A stretch of 64,000 nucleotides of DNA from Treponema sp. (GCA_012520945.1 JAAYNH010000010.1:57752-121751); one strand, 5' to 3'. Shown: positions 42,439 through 52,220, counted from the first letter of the stretch. Made by a program: numbers and translations. Notes: generated by a model not told the origin, from the sequence alone.

Positions 42439-44505
42439 ATGAAAAAATTATTTACATTTTTTATCTGTATAGTTTTGACTGTAGGTTTGTTTTCTCAAGA
42501 TGTTTTTAAAAATCCGATACAGCTTTTTGAAAAAGCACAACAGTTACAATCTCAAGAAAAATATTATGAAGCAATAGAACTTTATCAACAAGCATTATAT
42601 TATAATCCTTCATATGGCAGTGTGTGGTTTGCTTTGGCAGAATGTACTTATGCTATTGAAGAATATGATTTAGCAATGACATATATTAAAAAAGCTAAAG
42701 AATTTTTATCCGATGAGCCAAAAATAATTAATATGCAAGGTTTCATAGAAATCGGTTTAGGAAATCTTTCGCAAGCACGCACTACATTTTTAAGTGTTCT
42801 GGCAAAATTTCCAAATGATGTTGATGCACGTTTTGGTTTAGCTGAGCTTGAATTATTTGAAGGGAAAATTAGTGGTGCAGAGTATTGGTATGAGGCTGCT
42901 CTTCAAAGACAAAATACAAATAGACGAGCTTTGCTTTCCCTTGCTTTAATTAGTTATGAACTTGGCAAAATAGAAAATACAAAAAAATATATTGAGCAAG
43001 CATTGAATTTTCATTCAGGGCGCAGTGAAGTTTATTATTTTGCGTCATATTTACAAATGCTTGAGGGAAATTTGGAAAATGCGGAAGGAAAAGTTCGTAG
43101 TGCAATTGCGTTAAATAAAAATTATGATGCTGCATATGAATTACTTTCTATTATTTTATTTAAGAAAAAAAGATTTGATGAAGTAATAAATATATGTGAT
43201 ATACGCATTGAAAAAAAAAGAGATGCACAAAGTGCTTGGTATATGAAGGCATTAAGTTTGGAAAAAATAAAGCAAGTTGATTTAGCTTATGATGCATTTG
43301 CTATGGGGCTTGAAATTGCAAAAGACAATGAAGTGATGAGAAGTGCGTTTGAAAAATTTCTAGAAAAAAATTTTGCAGTTGAAAATTCTAAACGTCAAAT
43401 GTGGGCAAAGTATCATACGGAAAAAGCAATAGAAAAGGCACAACGTTTTATTTCAAATGTTGCCTTGTATGAATTTCAGCGTTCTCTTAGAATAAATCCT
43501 TTGGACAATGATGTTAGAATGAAATATGCTGATTTGGTTTTACGTGAAGGATATAAAGAAAATTATTTACAACAAATTAAATTTATTCAAAAAACAAATA
43601 ATACTCGAAACATAAATGAAATTATTGAATCTTATGAATCTTCTTTACGTGGCAGTTTAGCAAATAGATGGAAAGTAAATAATTTACTTTTAGAAAAAAA
43701 CAGAATTAAACTAGGTATTTATCCTGTTGCATTGAATCCACAATTAATTCATATTGAAAATGAAAAAATAGCTTCTTGGCTTTTAGCAGATTATTTTACA
43801 TCGTTTCAATATTTCAGTGTAAATGTTAATGAAGATTATGTTACAGGTTATACTCAAGCTTTTTCAACGGCTCGTAAATTACAACAAGATTATTTTGCTT
43901 TGTTAAGTGTAGAAGAAAGTGAAAGAGAAATTACCGTTACATTAAATTTGTATTCAGGGCGTACGGGAAATGAAGCGGGAAAATTTAAAGTGTATCGAAC
44001 CGGAAATTATAGATTTGCTTCTTGCTTACAAAAAATTGCAGAACAAGTTAAAGAACAGTTTCCAATACGTGGAAAAATAATCGACAGAAAAAATGAAATA
44101 GTTTTAGTTGATGTTGGTCTTTTAGATGGTGTAAAAATTGATGATGTTTTTACAATTGTAAAAAAAGATAGATTAAATACTGCTGATACAGGTATTGGTT
44201 TAAGTTGTAAAACAACTGATATTTTTGGTACAGTGACTATTACAAATATTGGTGAAGAAATTTCACAAGGAGTTTTTAAAACTAAAGGTTTCTATGATAG
44301 GATAAATATAGGAGATGAAGTTTTTTTGGCGACATATGTTGATGAAATAAATGATGAAGAAAGTGCAGAATTGCAAAAAAAAGGTTTGTCCTTATTCAAA
44401 AAAAAGAAAACGGAAGAGTTGGAAAAGAAACCTTCTTTACTTGAAGATTTCGAGCTTGAGTTGAAAAAACCGTTGTTGTTGCAGTTGATACAAAATGTAA
44501 ATTAG
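42439..44505 (+). CDS. Exported TPR-repeat protein
   Basis: 688 residues from the ATG at 42439, chosen over 42409 because AAGGA lies upstream and the signal peptide (MKKLFTFFICIVLTVGLFS) then starts cleanly. About eight to nine tetratricopeptide repeats fill residues 30-390. The C-terminal 280 residues contain mixed alpha/beta segments (RGKIIDRKNEIVLVDVGLLDGVKIDDVFTIV) that look like a small beta-barrel domain. Likely periplasmic, or tethered to the outer membrane. Treponemes have a TPR gene next to tlyC. Function unknown. Asn/Lys/Glu-rich composition matches neighbours. Confidence 0.75.
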   Translation: MKKLFTFFICIVLTVGLFSQDVFKNPIQLFEKAQQLQSQEKYYEAIELYQQALYYNPSYGSVWFALAECTYAIEEYDLAMTYIKKAKEFLSDEPKIINMQGFIEIGLGNLSQARTTFLSVLAKFPNDVDARFGLAELELFEGKISGAEYWYEAALQRQNTNRRALLSLALISYELGKIENTKKYIEQALNFHSGRSEVYYFASYLQMLEGNLENAEGKVRSAIALNKNYDAAYELLSIILFKKKRFDEVINICDIRIEKKRDAQSAWYMKALSLEKIKQVDLAYDAFAMGLEIAKDNEVMRSAFEKFLEKNFAVENSKRQMWAKYHTEKAIEKAQRFISNVALYEFQRSLRINPLDNDVRMKYADLVLREGYKENYLQQIKFIQKTNNTRNINEIIESYESSLRGSLANRWKVNNLLLEKNRIKLGIYPVALNPQLIHIENEKIASWLLADYFTSFQYFSVNVNEDYVTGYTQAFSTARKLQQDYFALLSVEESEREITVTLNLYSGRTGNEAGKFKVYRTGNYRFASCLQKIAEQVKEQFPIRGKIIDRKNEIVLVDVGLLDGVKIDDVFTIVKKDRLNTADTGIGLSCKTTDIFGTVTITNIGEEISQGVFKTKGFYDRINIGDEVFLATYVDEINDEESAELQKKGLSLFKKKKTEELEKKPSLLEDFELELKKPLLLQLIQNVN

Positions 44506-44541
44506 TATTGCAAAAATTAATTAAGAGTTTTACTTGTGGTT

Positions 44542-44613
44542 CAGTCCCTACGGGAATTGAACCCGTCTTTTGACCTTGAGAGGGTCACGTCCTAACCGAT
44601 AGACGAAGGGACC
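44542..44613 (-). tRNA. tRNA-Glu (CUC anticodon)
   Basis: 72 nt, cloverleaf readable: acceptor GGTCCCT with AGGGACT (first pair G-U), anticodon stem TGACC/GGTCA with loop CTCTCAA (anticodon CTC), T stem ACGGG/CCCGT with loop TTCAATT, discriminator G. CCA is not encoded. It lies 20 nt downstream of tRNA-Gln on the same strand and probably shares its transcript. Confidence 0.93.
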
Positions 44614-44633
44614 AAAACAAATTTAATACTCTT

Positions 44634-44704
44634 TTCCCCAGGAAGGATTCGAACCCTCACAAGCAGAACCAGAATCTGCGGTGCTACCGTTACACAACCG
44701 GGGA
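44634..44704 (-). tRNA. tRNA-Gln (CUG anticodon)
   Basis: 71 nt: acceptor TCCCCGG with CTGGGGA (U1-A72 pair, typical of tRNA-Gln), anticodon stem GCAGA/TCTGC with loop TTCTGGT (anticodon CTG), T stem GAGGG/CCTTC with loop TTCGAAT, discriminator A, no encoded CCA. First gene of the tRNA pair. Its promoter ends 10 nt upstream. Confidence 0.93.
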
Positions 44705-44714
44705 GTGTTTTTCT

Positions 44715-44743
44715 AATATACAAAAGTACTAGAAAAATGTCAA
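44715..44743 (-). promoter_or_regulatory. Promoter of the tRNA-Gln/tRNA-Glu pair
   Basis: Minus strand: perfect TTGACA (44743-44738), 17 bp, TATATT (44720-44715, 5/6). Predicted start near 44708, about 4 nt before the mature tRNA-Gln 5' end. A good internal check of the sigma-70 spacing used elsewhere in this window. Confidence 0.75.
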
Positions 44744-44758
44744 TTAGCAGTGTATAAT
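44730..44758 (+). promoter_or_regulatory. rsgA promoter, predicting a leaderless mRNA
   Basis: TAGAAA (44730-44735, 4/6), 17 bp, perfect TATAAT (44753-44758), then 6 nt to the ATG at 44765. It overlaps the tRNA promoter on the other strand (44715-44743). Confidence 0.55.
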
Positions 44759-44764
44759 TATATG

Positions 44765-45727
44765 ATGATTGGAATTGTTTTAGCGGGAAGCAATAATATT
44801 TTTGAAGTTGAATGTGAAGATGATGTTATTCGTCATTGTACAATAAAAGGAAAAAAGTTAAAGTCAGTTGAAGGATATTACAATCCTCTTGCACCCGGTG
44901 ATAAAGTAGAAATTCTTTGTGATGAAGAAACTGAAAATCAAGGACAAATTTTAGAATTAATAGAGCGTAAAAATGAATTTGTTCGTTGGAATGTTAAAGG
45001 ACGAGCACCTCAACTTCTTGCTGCAAATCTTGATTATATTTTAATCGTTACAACTCCGAATGAACCGCCCTTTCGTCCGCGTTTTGTTGACAGAGCTTTA
45101 ATCCAAGCAGATGCTGCAGGTATTGAACCGATTATAGTTTGTAATAAATGTGATTTATTAGCAAAAGATGATTATGATTTTATAAATAGAATGTCTGTTT
45201 GGGAAAAAATTGGGTACACGGTTATGCAAGTTTCTGCAAAAACCGGTGAAGGACTTACTCATTTGTCAGAGTTTTTGATAGATAAATTATGTGCATTTGT
45301 TGGACAAAGTGGAGTAGGAAAATCAAGTATAATAAATAAATTAGACTCAAGTTGTGTTTTAAAAACGGGAAGCCTTTCAGAAAAATATGGTCGTGGAACT
45401 CATACAACTACAAAAGGTACATTATTACGTCTTACATTAAATGAAAGTTTAGTTGGCGGTCGCATTGGTGTTAAAGCATCAATTATTGACACCCCGGGTG
45501 TTCGACGTTTTGTTTTGCATGATATTCCTTCAAATGAGTTAGCATTATATTTTCGTGAAATGCATAACTTGATTGGACAATGTAGTTTCGGTATGTCATG
45601 TACACACACACATGAAGCAGGATGTAAAATTTTAGAAGCTGTACATGCAGGTATTATTAGTGAGGAGCGTTATGAAAGTTGGCAACGCATCTGTGATGAA
45701 ATATTGACAGACAGTTGGGCTGATTAA
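44765..45727 (+). CDS. rsgA: Small-subunit biogenesis GTPase RsgA
   Basis: 320 residues. Circularly permuted GTPase: an OB-fold domain first, then G4 NKCD, then G1 GQSGVGKSS, then G3 DTPGV, ending in a zinc-knuckle (CSFGMSCTHTHEAGC). It checks the decoding centre of nascent 30S subunits. ATG at 44765 is preferred to ATG 44762 and GTG 44750, because the TATAAT promoter element would otherwise lie inside or touch the coding region, and because MIGIVLAG is a normal RsgA start. mutS2 follows after 2 nt. Confidence 0.93.
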   Translation: MIGIVLAGSNNIFEVECEDDVIRHCTIKGKKLKSVEGYYNPLAPGDKVEILCDEETENQGQILELIERKNEFVRWNVKGRAPQLLAANLDYILIVTTPNEPPFRPRFVDRALIQADAAGIEPIIVCNKCDLLAKDDYDFINRMSVWEKIGYTVMQVSAKTGEGLTHLSEFLIDKLCAFVGQSGVGKSSIINKLDSSCVLKTGSLSEKYGRGTHTTTKGTLLRLTLNESLVGGRIGVKASIIDTPGVRRFVLHDIPSNELALYFREMHNLIGQCSFGMSCTHTHEAGCKILEAVHAGIISEERYESWQRICDEILTDSWAD

Positions 45728-45729
45728 AA

Positions 45730-48192
45730 ATGGATAAAAACACATTAGAACAATTAGATTATTTTAAAATTCAACAAATTGTTTCCGGTTTTGCTATGAC
45801 AGTTGAAGGAAAAGAAAAATTGTTACATCGTTTACCTTTGACTGATGAAAAAATAATCGAAAAGAAAAAACAAGAAGCAAAAGAAAGTTTATTATATCTA
45901 CAAACCGGTCGTCCTAACGCGATTTTAAGATTTGAACCTGTTTACTATTTATTTTCTAAAATTAAAACGGAAGGGGTTATTCTTGAGCTTGAAGAATTAT
46001 ATAAACTTGGAAAATTTTGTAAAAGTGTAATTAATGCAAAAAAGAATTTATCAATTGACGCTGAAAAAGAATTTGAAAGAAAACAAATGTTTAGATTAGA
46101 AATTGTTGCATTGAATAAAATTTCAGAAAAATTACCAAACCTGGACGACGCAGAAAAAAAAATTTTTAGAGTAATTGATGAAAACGGAATATTAAAAGAT
46201 TTACCGGAAATAAAAAAAATTCGTATAACAATTCAAAAAATTAAAAAAGAAATTGATTTATTGATTCATTCTTATACATCAAATAATTTTTTAAAAGATA
46301 TTTTACAAAGTAACGTTCCTGTTCTTTGCGGAGAAAGACAAGTGCTTGCTGTAAAATACGGAAGTAGAAATAAAATTAATGGTATTGTTCATGATTTGTC
46401 ACAATCCGGACAAACTGTATATCTTGAACCATCGGATGTAGTTAAAAAAAACAATGATTTAGTTCAAGAAGAATTTCGTTTGCAGCAAGAAATAAAAAAA
46501 ATATTAAAAGCACTTACAAATGAACTTTCAGTTTTTATAAATGATTTTTATGAAGCACATAAAATAATTTTGACTCTTGATTGTGCTTTTGCTGTTGCAA
46601 AATGGTGTTTAGAAACAAATGGAACTTTTGTTTTGCCATGTAATAAAAATTCACAAACAATTATTTTAAAAAATGCTCGTCATCCATTAATTGAGAAAAA
46701 TGTTGTTCCTATTAATGTTGAGTTTTTACCAAACTGTCGTCAGCTAATTATTTCCGGACCAAACACAGGAGGAAAAACGGTTACAATAAAAACTATTGCG
46801 TTATTTGCTTTACTTAATCAAAGTGGATTTTCAGTACCATGTGATGAAGGAACAACTCTTCCGGTGTTTGAAAATATTTTTGTAGATATTGGTGATGGAC
46901 AATCTTTAAATGAATCGCTTTCTACTTTTTCAGCACATATGAAAAATATTGCGTTAGCAATTAATGGAGCTAATGATAAATCTTTAGTTTTGCTTGATGA
47001 ACTTGGAAGCGGAACTGATCCGGAAGAAGGCGGTGCAATTGCAATGGCTGTTTTGGATGAATTAATAGAAAAAAAATCTTTTGTATTAGTAACAACACAT
47101 CATGGTATTTTAAAAAATTATGCGTATACTCACAATTCGTGTACAAATGCAAGTGTTGAATTTTGTGAAAATACTTTATCTCCAACGTATAAAGTTTTAA
47201 TGGGTGTACCAGGAGAAAGTCATGCTATTGAAATTGCATTTCGTTCCGGTTTAAATGAAAATATTATTAATAAAGCAAAAAATTATTTGATAAATGAAAA
47301 AGTAGACGTCTCTGAATTAATTAAAGGTCTTACACAAAAGTATGAAGAATTAAATTTACTTGAAAATGAATTAGATGTAAAGAAAAAATATATTGCAGAT
47401 AAATGGCGTAAAGTAGATTTAAGAGATTTACGGATAAGACAAAAAGAAAATGAGTTACGTCAGCAAGGATATAAAAAAAGTAAAAATTTTATTGATGAAA
47501 ACAGAGTAATGCTTGAAAATCTTGTTCGTGAATTAAGAGAAGGTGAAATTACTAGAGAAAAAACAAAAAAAGTTAAAGAAACTATCGCTTTGCTTGAGTC
47601 AGAAGTTGAAAAAGAAAAAAAAGAATTAATTTTACAAAAAGAAAGTATATTTGAGAATCAACTAAAAATTAATGAAGATTTTAAAACCGAAAAAAAAGAT
47701 TTTAAAATTGGAGATGAAGTTTATGTTGGTAGTTCGCGACATAGAGGAAAAATTGTTGATAAAGGAAAAAATTATACATGGCAAGTGCAATTAGGTTCAA
47801 TGAAAATATTTATAAAAGAGAATGAAATGATTCATGCACCAAAAAACGATGTACAGGTTTCTGTTAGTGTTGAAATGATTAATGAAAGTGATAATATGGT
47901 TTTGGGTAAAACAGAAACAAGAGTAAATTTTAATTCAAAGTTATCAGACAAACCGGTTTTTGAATTACGACTTTTAGGAATGAGATATGAAGAAGCAATG
48001 CAAGCCTTGCAACGACAATTAGATTTGTGTGCTTTAAATAGCGTTAGAAGTTTTTCTGTCATTCATGGCAAAGGCTCCGGTGTTTTACAAGATGGCGTGC
48101 ATAAAATTTTAAGTAGTTATCCAGGTGTTGTTAGTTTTAAATTTGCACGCCCTGAAGATGGTGATACCGGTAAAACATATGTTGAAATGTAA
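45730..48192 (+). CDS. mutS2: MutS2 ATPase with C-terminal Smr domain
   Basis: 820 residues. MutS core ATPase with Walker A SGPNTGGKTVTIKT, Walker B VLLDELGSGTDPEEG and a coiled-coil region (about 510-650), then a KOW-like patch (VGSSRHRGKIVDKG) and the Smr domain at the end with HGKGSGVLQ. MutS2 suppresses homologous recombination and/or rescues collided ribosomes; it lacks the MutS mismatch-binding domain. Odd point: the Smr LDLR motif reads LRLL here (ELRLLGMRYEEA), losing the Asp linked to nuclease activity. It converges on metH with 3 nt between stops. Confidence 0.94.
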   Translation: MDKNTLEQLDYFKIQQIVSGFAMTVEGKEKLLHRLPLTDEKIIEKKKQEAKESLLYLQTGRPNAILRFEPVYYLFSKIKTEGVILELEELYKLGKFCKSVINAKKNLSIDAEKEFERKQMFRLEIVALNKISEKLPNLDDAEKKIFRVIDENGILKDLPEIKKIRITIQKIKKEIDLLIHSYTSNNFLKDILQSNVPVLCGERQVLAVKYGSRNKINGIVHDLSQSGQTVYLEPSDVVKKNNDLVQEEFRLQQEIKKILKALTNELSVFINDFYEAHKIILTLDCAFAVAKWCLETNGTFVLPCNKNSQTIILKNARHPLIEKNVVPINVEFLPNCRQLIISGPNTGGKTVTIKTIALFALLNQSGFSVPCDEGTTLPVFENIFVDIGDGQSLNESLSTFSAHMKNIALAINGANDKSLVLLDELGSGTDPEEGGAIAMAVLDELIEKKSFVLVTTHHGILKNYAYTHNSCTNASVEFCENTLSPTYKVLMGVPGESHAIEIAFRSGLNENIINKAKNYLINEKVDVSELIKGLTQKYEELNLLENELDVKKKYIADKWRKVDLRDLRIRQKENELRQQGYKKSKNFIDENRVMLENLVRELREGEITREKTKKVKETIALLESEVEKEKKELILQKESIFENQLKINEDFKTEKKDFKIGDEVYVGSSRHRGKIVDKGKNYTWQVQLGSMKIFIKENEMIHAPKNDVQVSVSVEMINESDNMVLGKTETRVNFNSKLSDKPVFELRLLGMRYEEAMQALQRQLDLCALNSVRSFSVIHGKGSGVLQDGVHKILSSYPGVVSFKFARPEDGDTGKTYVEM

Positions 48193-48195
48193 TGA

Positions 48196-50670
48196 CTATG
48201 CAAAATGTTTTTGTGCAAAGCGAACTGTATCCATAGCGTCTTTGCCATAAAAATCTGCACCAATCATATCTGCATACTCTTGTGTAAGAACGGCACCACC
48301 CACACAAATTTTGCACTGTGGACATTTGTTACGAAGTTGTTTTATAGTTTTTTCCATTGAAGGAACAGTAGTTGTCATTAATGCACTTAAACCAACCATA
48401 GTTACATTTTCAGCATTACATGCTTTAACAATTTTTTCAGGTGGAACATCTTTGCCCAAATCAATCACTTCATAGCTATAGTTTTCCAACAAAACTTTTA
48501 CAATATTTTTTCCAATGTCATGAATATCGCCTTTTACTGTAGCTAAAATAATTTTTCCTTTTGATTTTTCTTTTTTTCCTTTTTTTATCATGTGTTCACG
48601 AATTTCATTAAAAGAAAATTTTGCAGCTTCTGCACACATTAGAAGTTGCGGTAAATAAATTTTTTTATTTTCAAAATCCTTTCCTGCAATGTCTAGAGCA
48701 GGTATTAATTCATTATCAATTATTTGTAAAGGTTCAACAGTTTGTAAAAGATTAATTGTAATATCTCTTGCTTCTTTTTTTAAGCCGCGTAATACAGCAT
48801 ATTGTAAAGTTTCAGGAGAAGATGGTTTAAGTTGTTCTTCTTGATGTGATGAATTATTTACTGAATTAGTTTGTGCAACAACAATATTTTCCGTTAACTT
48901 TGTTGCGTATTCAATATATTCAATGCATTGTTCATCATAGTTAGATAATGTACAAAAACATCTATATGAATTCATCATATCATGAGAAAGCGGATTCATA
49001 ATAGCTGCACTTAAACCGTTTTGCATTGCCATTGTAAAAAAAGTTGAATTGATAAGTTCTCGACGCGGTAATCCAAAAGATATATTTGAAACACCTAAGC
49101 TGGTTTTGCATTTTAATTCTTCTGTAATAATTTTAATTGATTCTAATGTAGTCTTACCGGAACTTGTATCCGTGCTAATAGCCATTGCAAGAGGGTCGAT
49201 TATAATATCTTTTTTTTCTATGCCATATTTTTTTGCTTCGTTAATTATTTTTTTAGCAATGGCTACTCTTTCTTGTGCAGTTGTTGGAATACCTTTTTCA
49301 TCTAATGTTAAAGCAACAACCATACCACCATATTTTTTAACTAAAGGAAAAAATGTATCCATTATTTCTTGTTTGCCGTTAACGGAGTTAATTAATGGTT
49401 TGCCGTTATAAAGTCGTAATGCTTTTTCCATTGTTTCAACATTTGTAGTATCAATTTGTAATGGTAAATTTGTTACGCTTTGTAATTCTTTTAATACAGT
49501 ACACATTGTTTTTGTTTCATCAATTTCCGGCAAACCAACATTTACATCAAGAACATGACAACCTGCTTCTTCTTGTCTTAAGCCTTCGTTAATAATATAT
49601 GAAATGTTATTGTCGCGTAATGCTTGCTTAAAAAGTTTTTTTCCGGTTGGATTAATTCTTTCACCTATTAAAATAGGTTTGTCGGAAAATTGTACAAGGT
49701 GGCTACTTGAACATATTGTAGATTCATTAATTTGTTTTAAAATTTTTTCTTCACTGGAAATACATTTTTTATTTTTGCATTCTTTTACTAATAGTTCAAT
49801 ATGTTTCGGAGTTGTTCCACAGCATCCGCCTACAACAGTTGCACCGTCATCAACAAAAGATGCAACAATTTTTGCAAATTGTTCTGCAGAAACATCGTAA
49901 ATAGTTTTGCCGTTTTCGCTACGCGGTAGTCCTGCGTTTGGATTAACAATGACCGGTAATTTTGATGATGAAACAAGTCGTGGAATAAGTGGTTTCATTT
50001 GTTCAGGTCCTAAACTGCAGTTTATTCCGAATGCATCAATTTGTAAACTTTCTAAAATACTTCCGACAATTTCGGGAGTACTTCCTGTTAACAGATTACC
50101 ACTTTCATCGAAAACAGTTGTTGCAAAAATTGGAATTGATTTTTTACAAATTTCCATCGCTTCTTTTGCAGCAATAATTGCAGCTTTAGCTTCGTAAATG
50201 TCATTCATTGTTTCAATTAAAATTAAATCAACACCTTCGTTAAGTGCAATTAAAATTGATTTTTTAAAAAGTTCAACAGCATTATCAAAACTTAAATCTC
50301 CAAGAGGCTCAAGAAGTTTTCCACATGGACCAACATCATAAGCAATTAAAAAAAGATTATCTTTGTATTTATTATTTTCATTTTTAATTTTTGCAATAGC
50401 ATTTTTTGCATTATTAATCGATGCATTAATAATTTCATTTAAATTATTTGGAAATTTTGTTTCATATGCACCAAAAGTATTTGTTTTTAAAATATTTGCA
50501 CCGGCACATAAATATTCATAATGAATTTTTGAAATAATATCACTATGAGTAATATTCCATGTTTCAGGAAGTTCTCCGGGTTTTAATCCCAATTCTTGTA
50601 AGAGAGTACCCATTGCTCCGTCAAAAAATATAATTTCTTTTCCAAAGAGGTTGTTAATTTTTTTGATCAT
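48196..50670 (-). CDS. metH: Cobalamin-dependent methionine synthase, without reactivation domain
   Basis: 824 residues (E. coli MetH is 1227). Homocysteine-binding domain (about 1-300) with zinc Cys residues in NCSLGPEQM and VGGCCGTTPKHIE. Pterin-binding domain (about 320-590; GERINPTGKKLFKQAL, DPLAMAIST). B12 cap and binding domains (about 610-824) with KGDIHDIGKNIV, the His being the lower cobalt ligand, and VGLSALMTTT. The activation domain is missing here and is supplied by the upstream gene, whose stop overlaps this start (ATGA). It transfers methyl from methyl-THF to homocysteine. A B12 importer lies just across the divergent promoter. Confidence 0.95.
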   Translation of the reverse strand: MIKKINNLFGKEIIFFDGAMGTLLQELGLKPGELPETWNITHSDIISKIHYEYLCAGANILKTNTFGAYETKFPNNLNEIINASINNAKNAIAKIKNENNKYKDNLFLIAYDVGPCGKLLEPLGDLSFDNAVELFKKSILIALNEGVDLILIETMNDIYEAKAAIIAAKEAMEICKKSIPIFATTVFDESGNLLTGSTPEIVGSILESLQIDAFGINCSLGPEQMKPLIPRLVSSSKLPVIVNPNAGLPRSENGKTIYDVSAEQFAKIVASFVDDGATVVGGCCGTTPKHIELLVKECKNKKCISSEEKILKQINESTICSSSHLVQFSDKPILIGERINPTGKKLFKQALRDNNISYIINEGLRQEEAGCHVLDVNVGLPEIDETKTMCTVLKELQSVTNLPLQIDTTNVETMEKALRLYNGKPLINSVNGKQEIMDTFFPLVKKYGGMVVALTLDEKGIPTTAQERVAIAKKIINEAKKYGIEKKDIIIDPLAMAISTDTSSGKTTLESIKIITEELKCKTSLGVSNISFGLPRRELINSTFFTMAMQNGLSAAIMNPLSHDMMNSYRCFCTLSNYDEQCIEYIEYATKLTENIVVAQTNSVNNSSHQEEQLKPSSPETLQYAVLRGLKKEARDITINLLQTVEPLQIIDNELIPALDIAGKDFENKKIYLPQLLMCAEAAKFSFNEIREHMIKKGKKEKSKGKIILATVKGDIHDIGKNIVKVLLENYSYEVIDLGKDVPPEKIVKACNAENVTMVGLSALMTTTVPSMEKTIKQLRNKCPQCKICVGGAVLTQEYADMIGADFYGKDAMDTVRFAQKHFA

Positions 50671-51266
50671 AATTTTACTAATCCTATAAAAGCTGTTACT
50701 GATTTTTCCGGCGACATAACTAAACTGTCATTTAATGTCAACGCAATTTGTTGTTCGCATTTTAGGATATCAAAAATTTTTCTTTGATATTTTAATGTTA
50801 AATCTCCAAAGCCAGGAGAAAAACGTGGTTTTAATTTAAAGTTTTTTTTAGAAGCTTCTTCTTTACAATAGTCACGAAATTTATCAACTAATGATTCAAT
50901 AAACATTGCTCCGGTTGTTTGCATTATAAGTGATTTTGCAATATCTAATTTTTGAGTTTGCAAAAGTAATTTATCCACTAATGGTCCTATTGTCGCTGCA
51001 AATAATATAAAGTGTGAACAATTTCTTAAGTTAATATTTAAATCTTTACTTTCAAGTTCAATTTCTTTTAAAAATTCAATTGGGAAAATTTCATATACTA
51101 ATTGTGGTTTTAATACATTTTGCATTTCATCAATGCATTCTAAAACTATTTGTTTTATTTCATCAGGTATATCATACTTCCGTGAGGATGTTTTTTTATA
51201 ACCTAAATATCTATATACTTCATCTTTGTATGGTATTATTGTTTTTGCATCAAAAATTAATTTCAT
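50667..51266 (-). CDS. Stand-alone methionine synthase reactivation-domain protein
   Basis: 199 residues from ATG 51266 (an ATG at 51281 is in frame but the shorter start follows the promoter and gives MKLIFDAK). The C-terminal block RFSPGFGDLTLKYQRKIF, then LTLNDSLVMSPEKSVTAFIG, is the signature of the B12-dependent methionine synthase activation domain (AdoMet-binding), in its separate form known from Thermotoga. It would reductively remethylate inactive cob(II)alamin on MetH. It overlaps metH by 4 nt (ATGA), so the two are made together. No Shine-Dalgarno. Confidence 0.85.
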   Translation of the reverse strand: MKLIFDAKTIIPYKDEVYRYLGYKKTSSRKYDIPDEIKQIVLECIDEMQNVLKPQLVYEIFPIEFLKEIELESKDLNINLRNCSHFILFAATIGPLVDKLLLQTQKLDIAKSLIMQTTGAMFIESLVDKFRDYCKEEASKKNFKLKPRFSPGFGDLTLKYQRKIFDILKCEQQIALTLNDSLVMSPEKSVTAFIGLVKL

Positions 51267-51273
51267 ATTTGAT

Positions 51274-51279
51274 ATTATC
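51274..51279 (-). promoter_or_regulatory. -10 element of the metH operon
   Basis: GATAAT (minus strand) 7 nt before the ATG at 51266, no Shine-Dalgarno, so a leaderless mRNA is likely. The only -35-like hexamer is the self-complementary TTGCAA at 51295-51300, 15 bp away and shared with the divergent btuF promoter. Confidence 0.4.
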
Positions 51280-51294
51280 ATTTATATGTTTTTC

Positions 51295-51323
51295 TTGCAA
51301 CATTCACTAAAAAATTATAAGAT
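51295..51323 (+). promoter_or_regulatory. btuFCD promoter, predicting a leaderless mRNA
   Basis: TTGCAA (51295-51300, 4/6), 17 bp, TAAGAT (51318-51323, 4/6), then 6 nt to the ATG at 51330. The metH-btuF gap is only 63 bp, too short for a cobalamin riboswitch. Confidence 0.45.
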
Positions 51324-51329
51324 ATATAT

Positions 51330-52220
51330 ATGAAAAATTTAAAACAAACTATTTTTTCACTTGTATTTTTATTTGTTATATCAAACATATTTTCTCAAAT
51401 ATACGATTCAAGTTTTCATAATAAATTAATTGAAAAAAAGTATTTGCGTGTTGTTTCTTTATCTCCTGCAATTACAGAAATTATTTTTTCATTAAATGCA
51501 AATCACTTATTATTTGCACGAACAGATTTTTGTGATTTTCCTGAGGAAACAAAAAATATTCCAAGTTGCGGTGGTTTTGATGGTAAAACATTAAGTTTGG
51601 AAAAAATAATTTCTTTTTCTCCTGATTTGGTTTTTGTTGTTAGAGGAATGCATGACCATTTAATTAAACCTTTGCAAAAAATGAAAATAGCTGTTTATGT
51701 TTCTGAAGTTAACACAATTGAAAATTTGTTTTATGAAATTTTATCTGTTGGCAAATTATTAGGAAATGATGAAACTGCAGTTAATTATTGTAATGATTTG
51801 AAAAGTAGAATTAGAATTGTAAAAGATAAAATTTCAAAAATTACATTAAACGAAAAAAATATAAATAAACCAAAAATATTTTGGCAGGTAGATTATTCTC
51901 CATATATAACGGTTGGAAAAAATTCATTTATAAATGAAATGATTGAATGTGTTGATGCAAAAAATATTTTTAGTGACATAAAAAATGCATATCCGATTGT
52001 TAGTGAAGAAAGTATAGTTGTTAGAAATCCAGATGCAATTATTATTCCTAATTATGAAGAATTAAAAATTGTTTTCCCTAAATCATGGAATAATATTAAT
52101 GCTGTAAAAAATAATAAAATAATTTTTATAGATGCAAGTATATCAACTCGTTCATCGGGTCGTTTTGTTGAGTGTATTGAAATAATGGCAAATCAATTAT
52201 ATGGAATTGAAAACAAATGA
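51330..52220 (+). CDS. btuF: Periplasmic B12-binding protein, BtuF-like
   Basis: 296 residues with a signal peptide (about 1-22, cleavage before QIYD; no lipobox). The class III binding-protein start RVVSLSPAITEIIFSL and the block TDFCDFPEE match BtuF closely; iron-siderophore binders usually differ there. It would capture cobalamin for the BtuC/D pair that follows. Overlaps btuC by 4 nt. The neighbour across the promoter is the B12-dependent methionine synthase, which supports B12 over iron as the substrate (inference). Confidence 0.85.
   Translation: MKNLKQTIFSLVFLFVISNIFSQIYDSSFHNKLIEKKYLRVVSLSPAITEIIFSLNANHLLFARTDFCDFPEETKNIPSCGGFDGKTLSLEKIISFSPDLVFVVRGMHDHLIKPLQKMKIAVYVSEVNTIENLFYEILSVGKLLGNDETAVNYCNDLKSRIRIVKDKISKITLNEKNINKPKIFWQVDYSPYITVGKNSFINEMIECVDAKNIFSDIKNAYPIVSEESIVVRNPDAIIIPNYEELKIVFPKSWNNINAVKNNKIIFIDASISTRSSGRFVECIEIMANQLYGIENK

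Noticed and set aside
44505-44541. Terminator for the tRNA pair or the TPR gene
   Set aside because: No convincing stem is visible; only scattered T runs.
51267-51329. Cobalamin riboswitch between metH and btuF
   Set aside because: The gap is 63 bp and holds only promoter elements; a cobalamin riboswitch needs about 200 nt and a B12 box, which is not seen.
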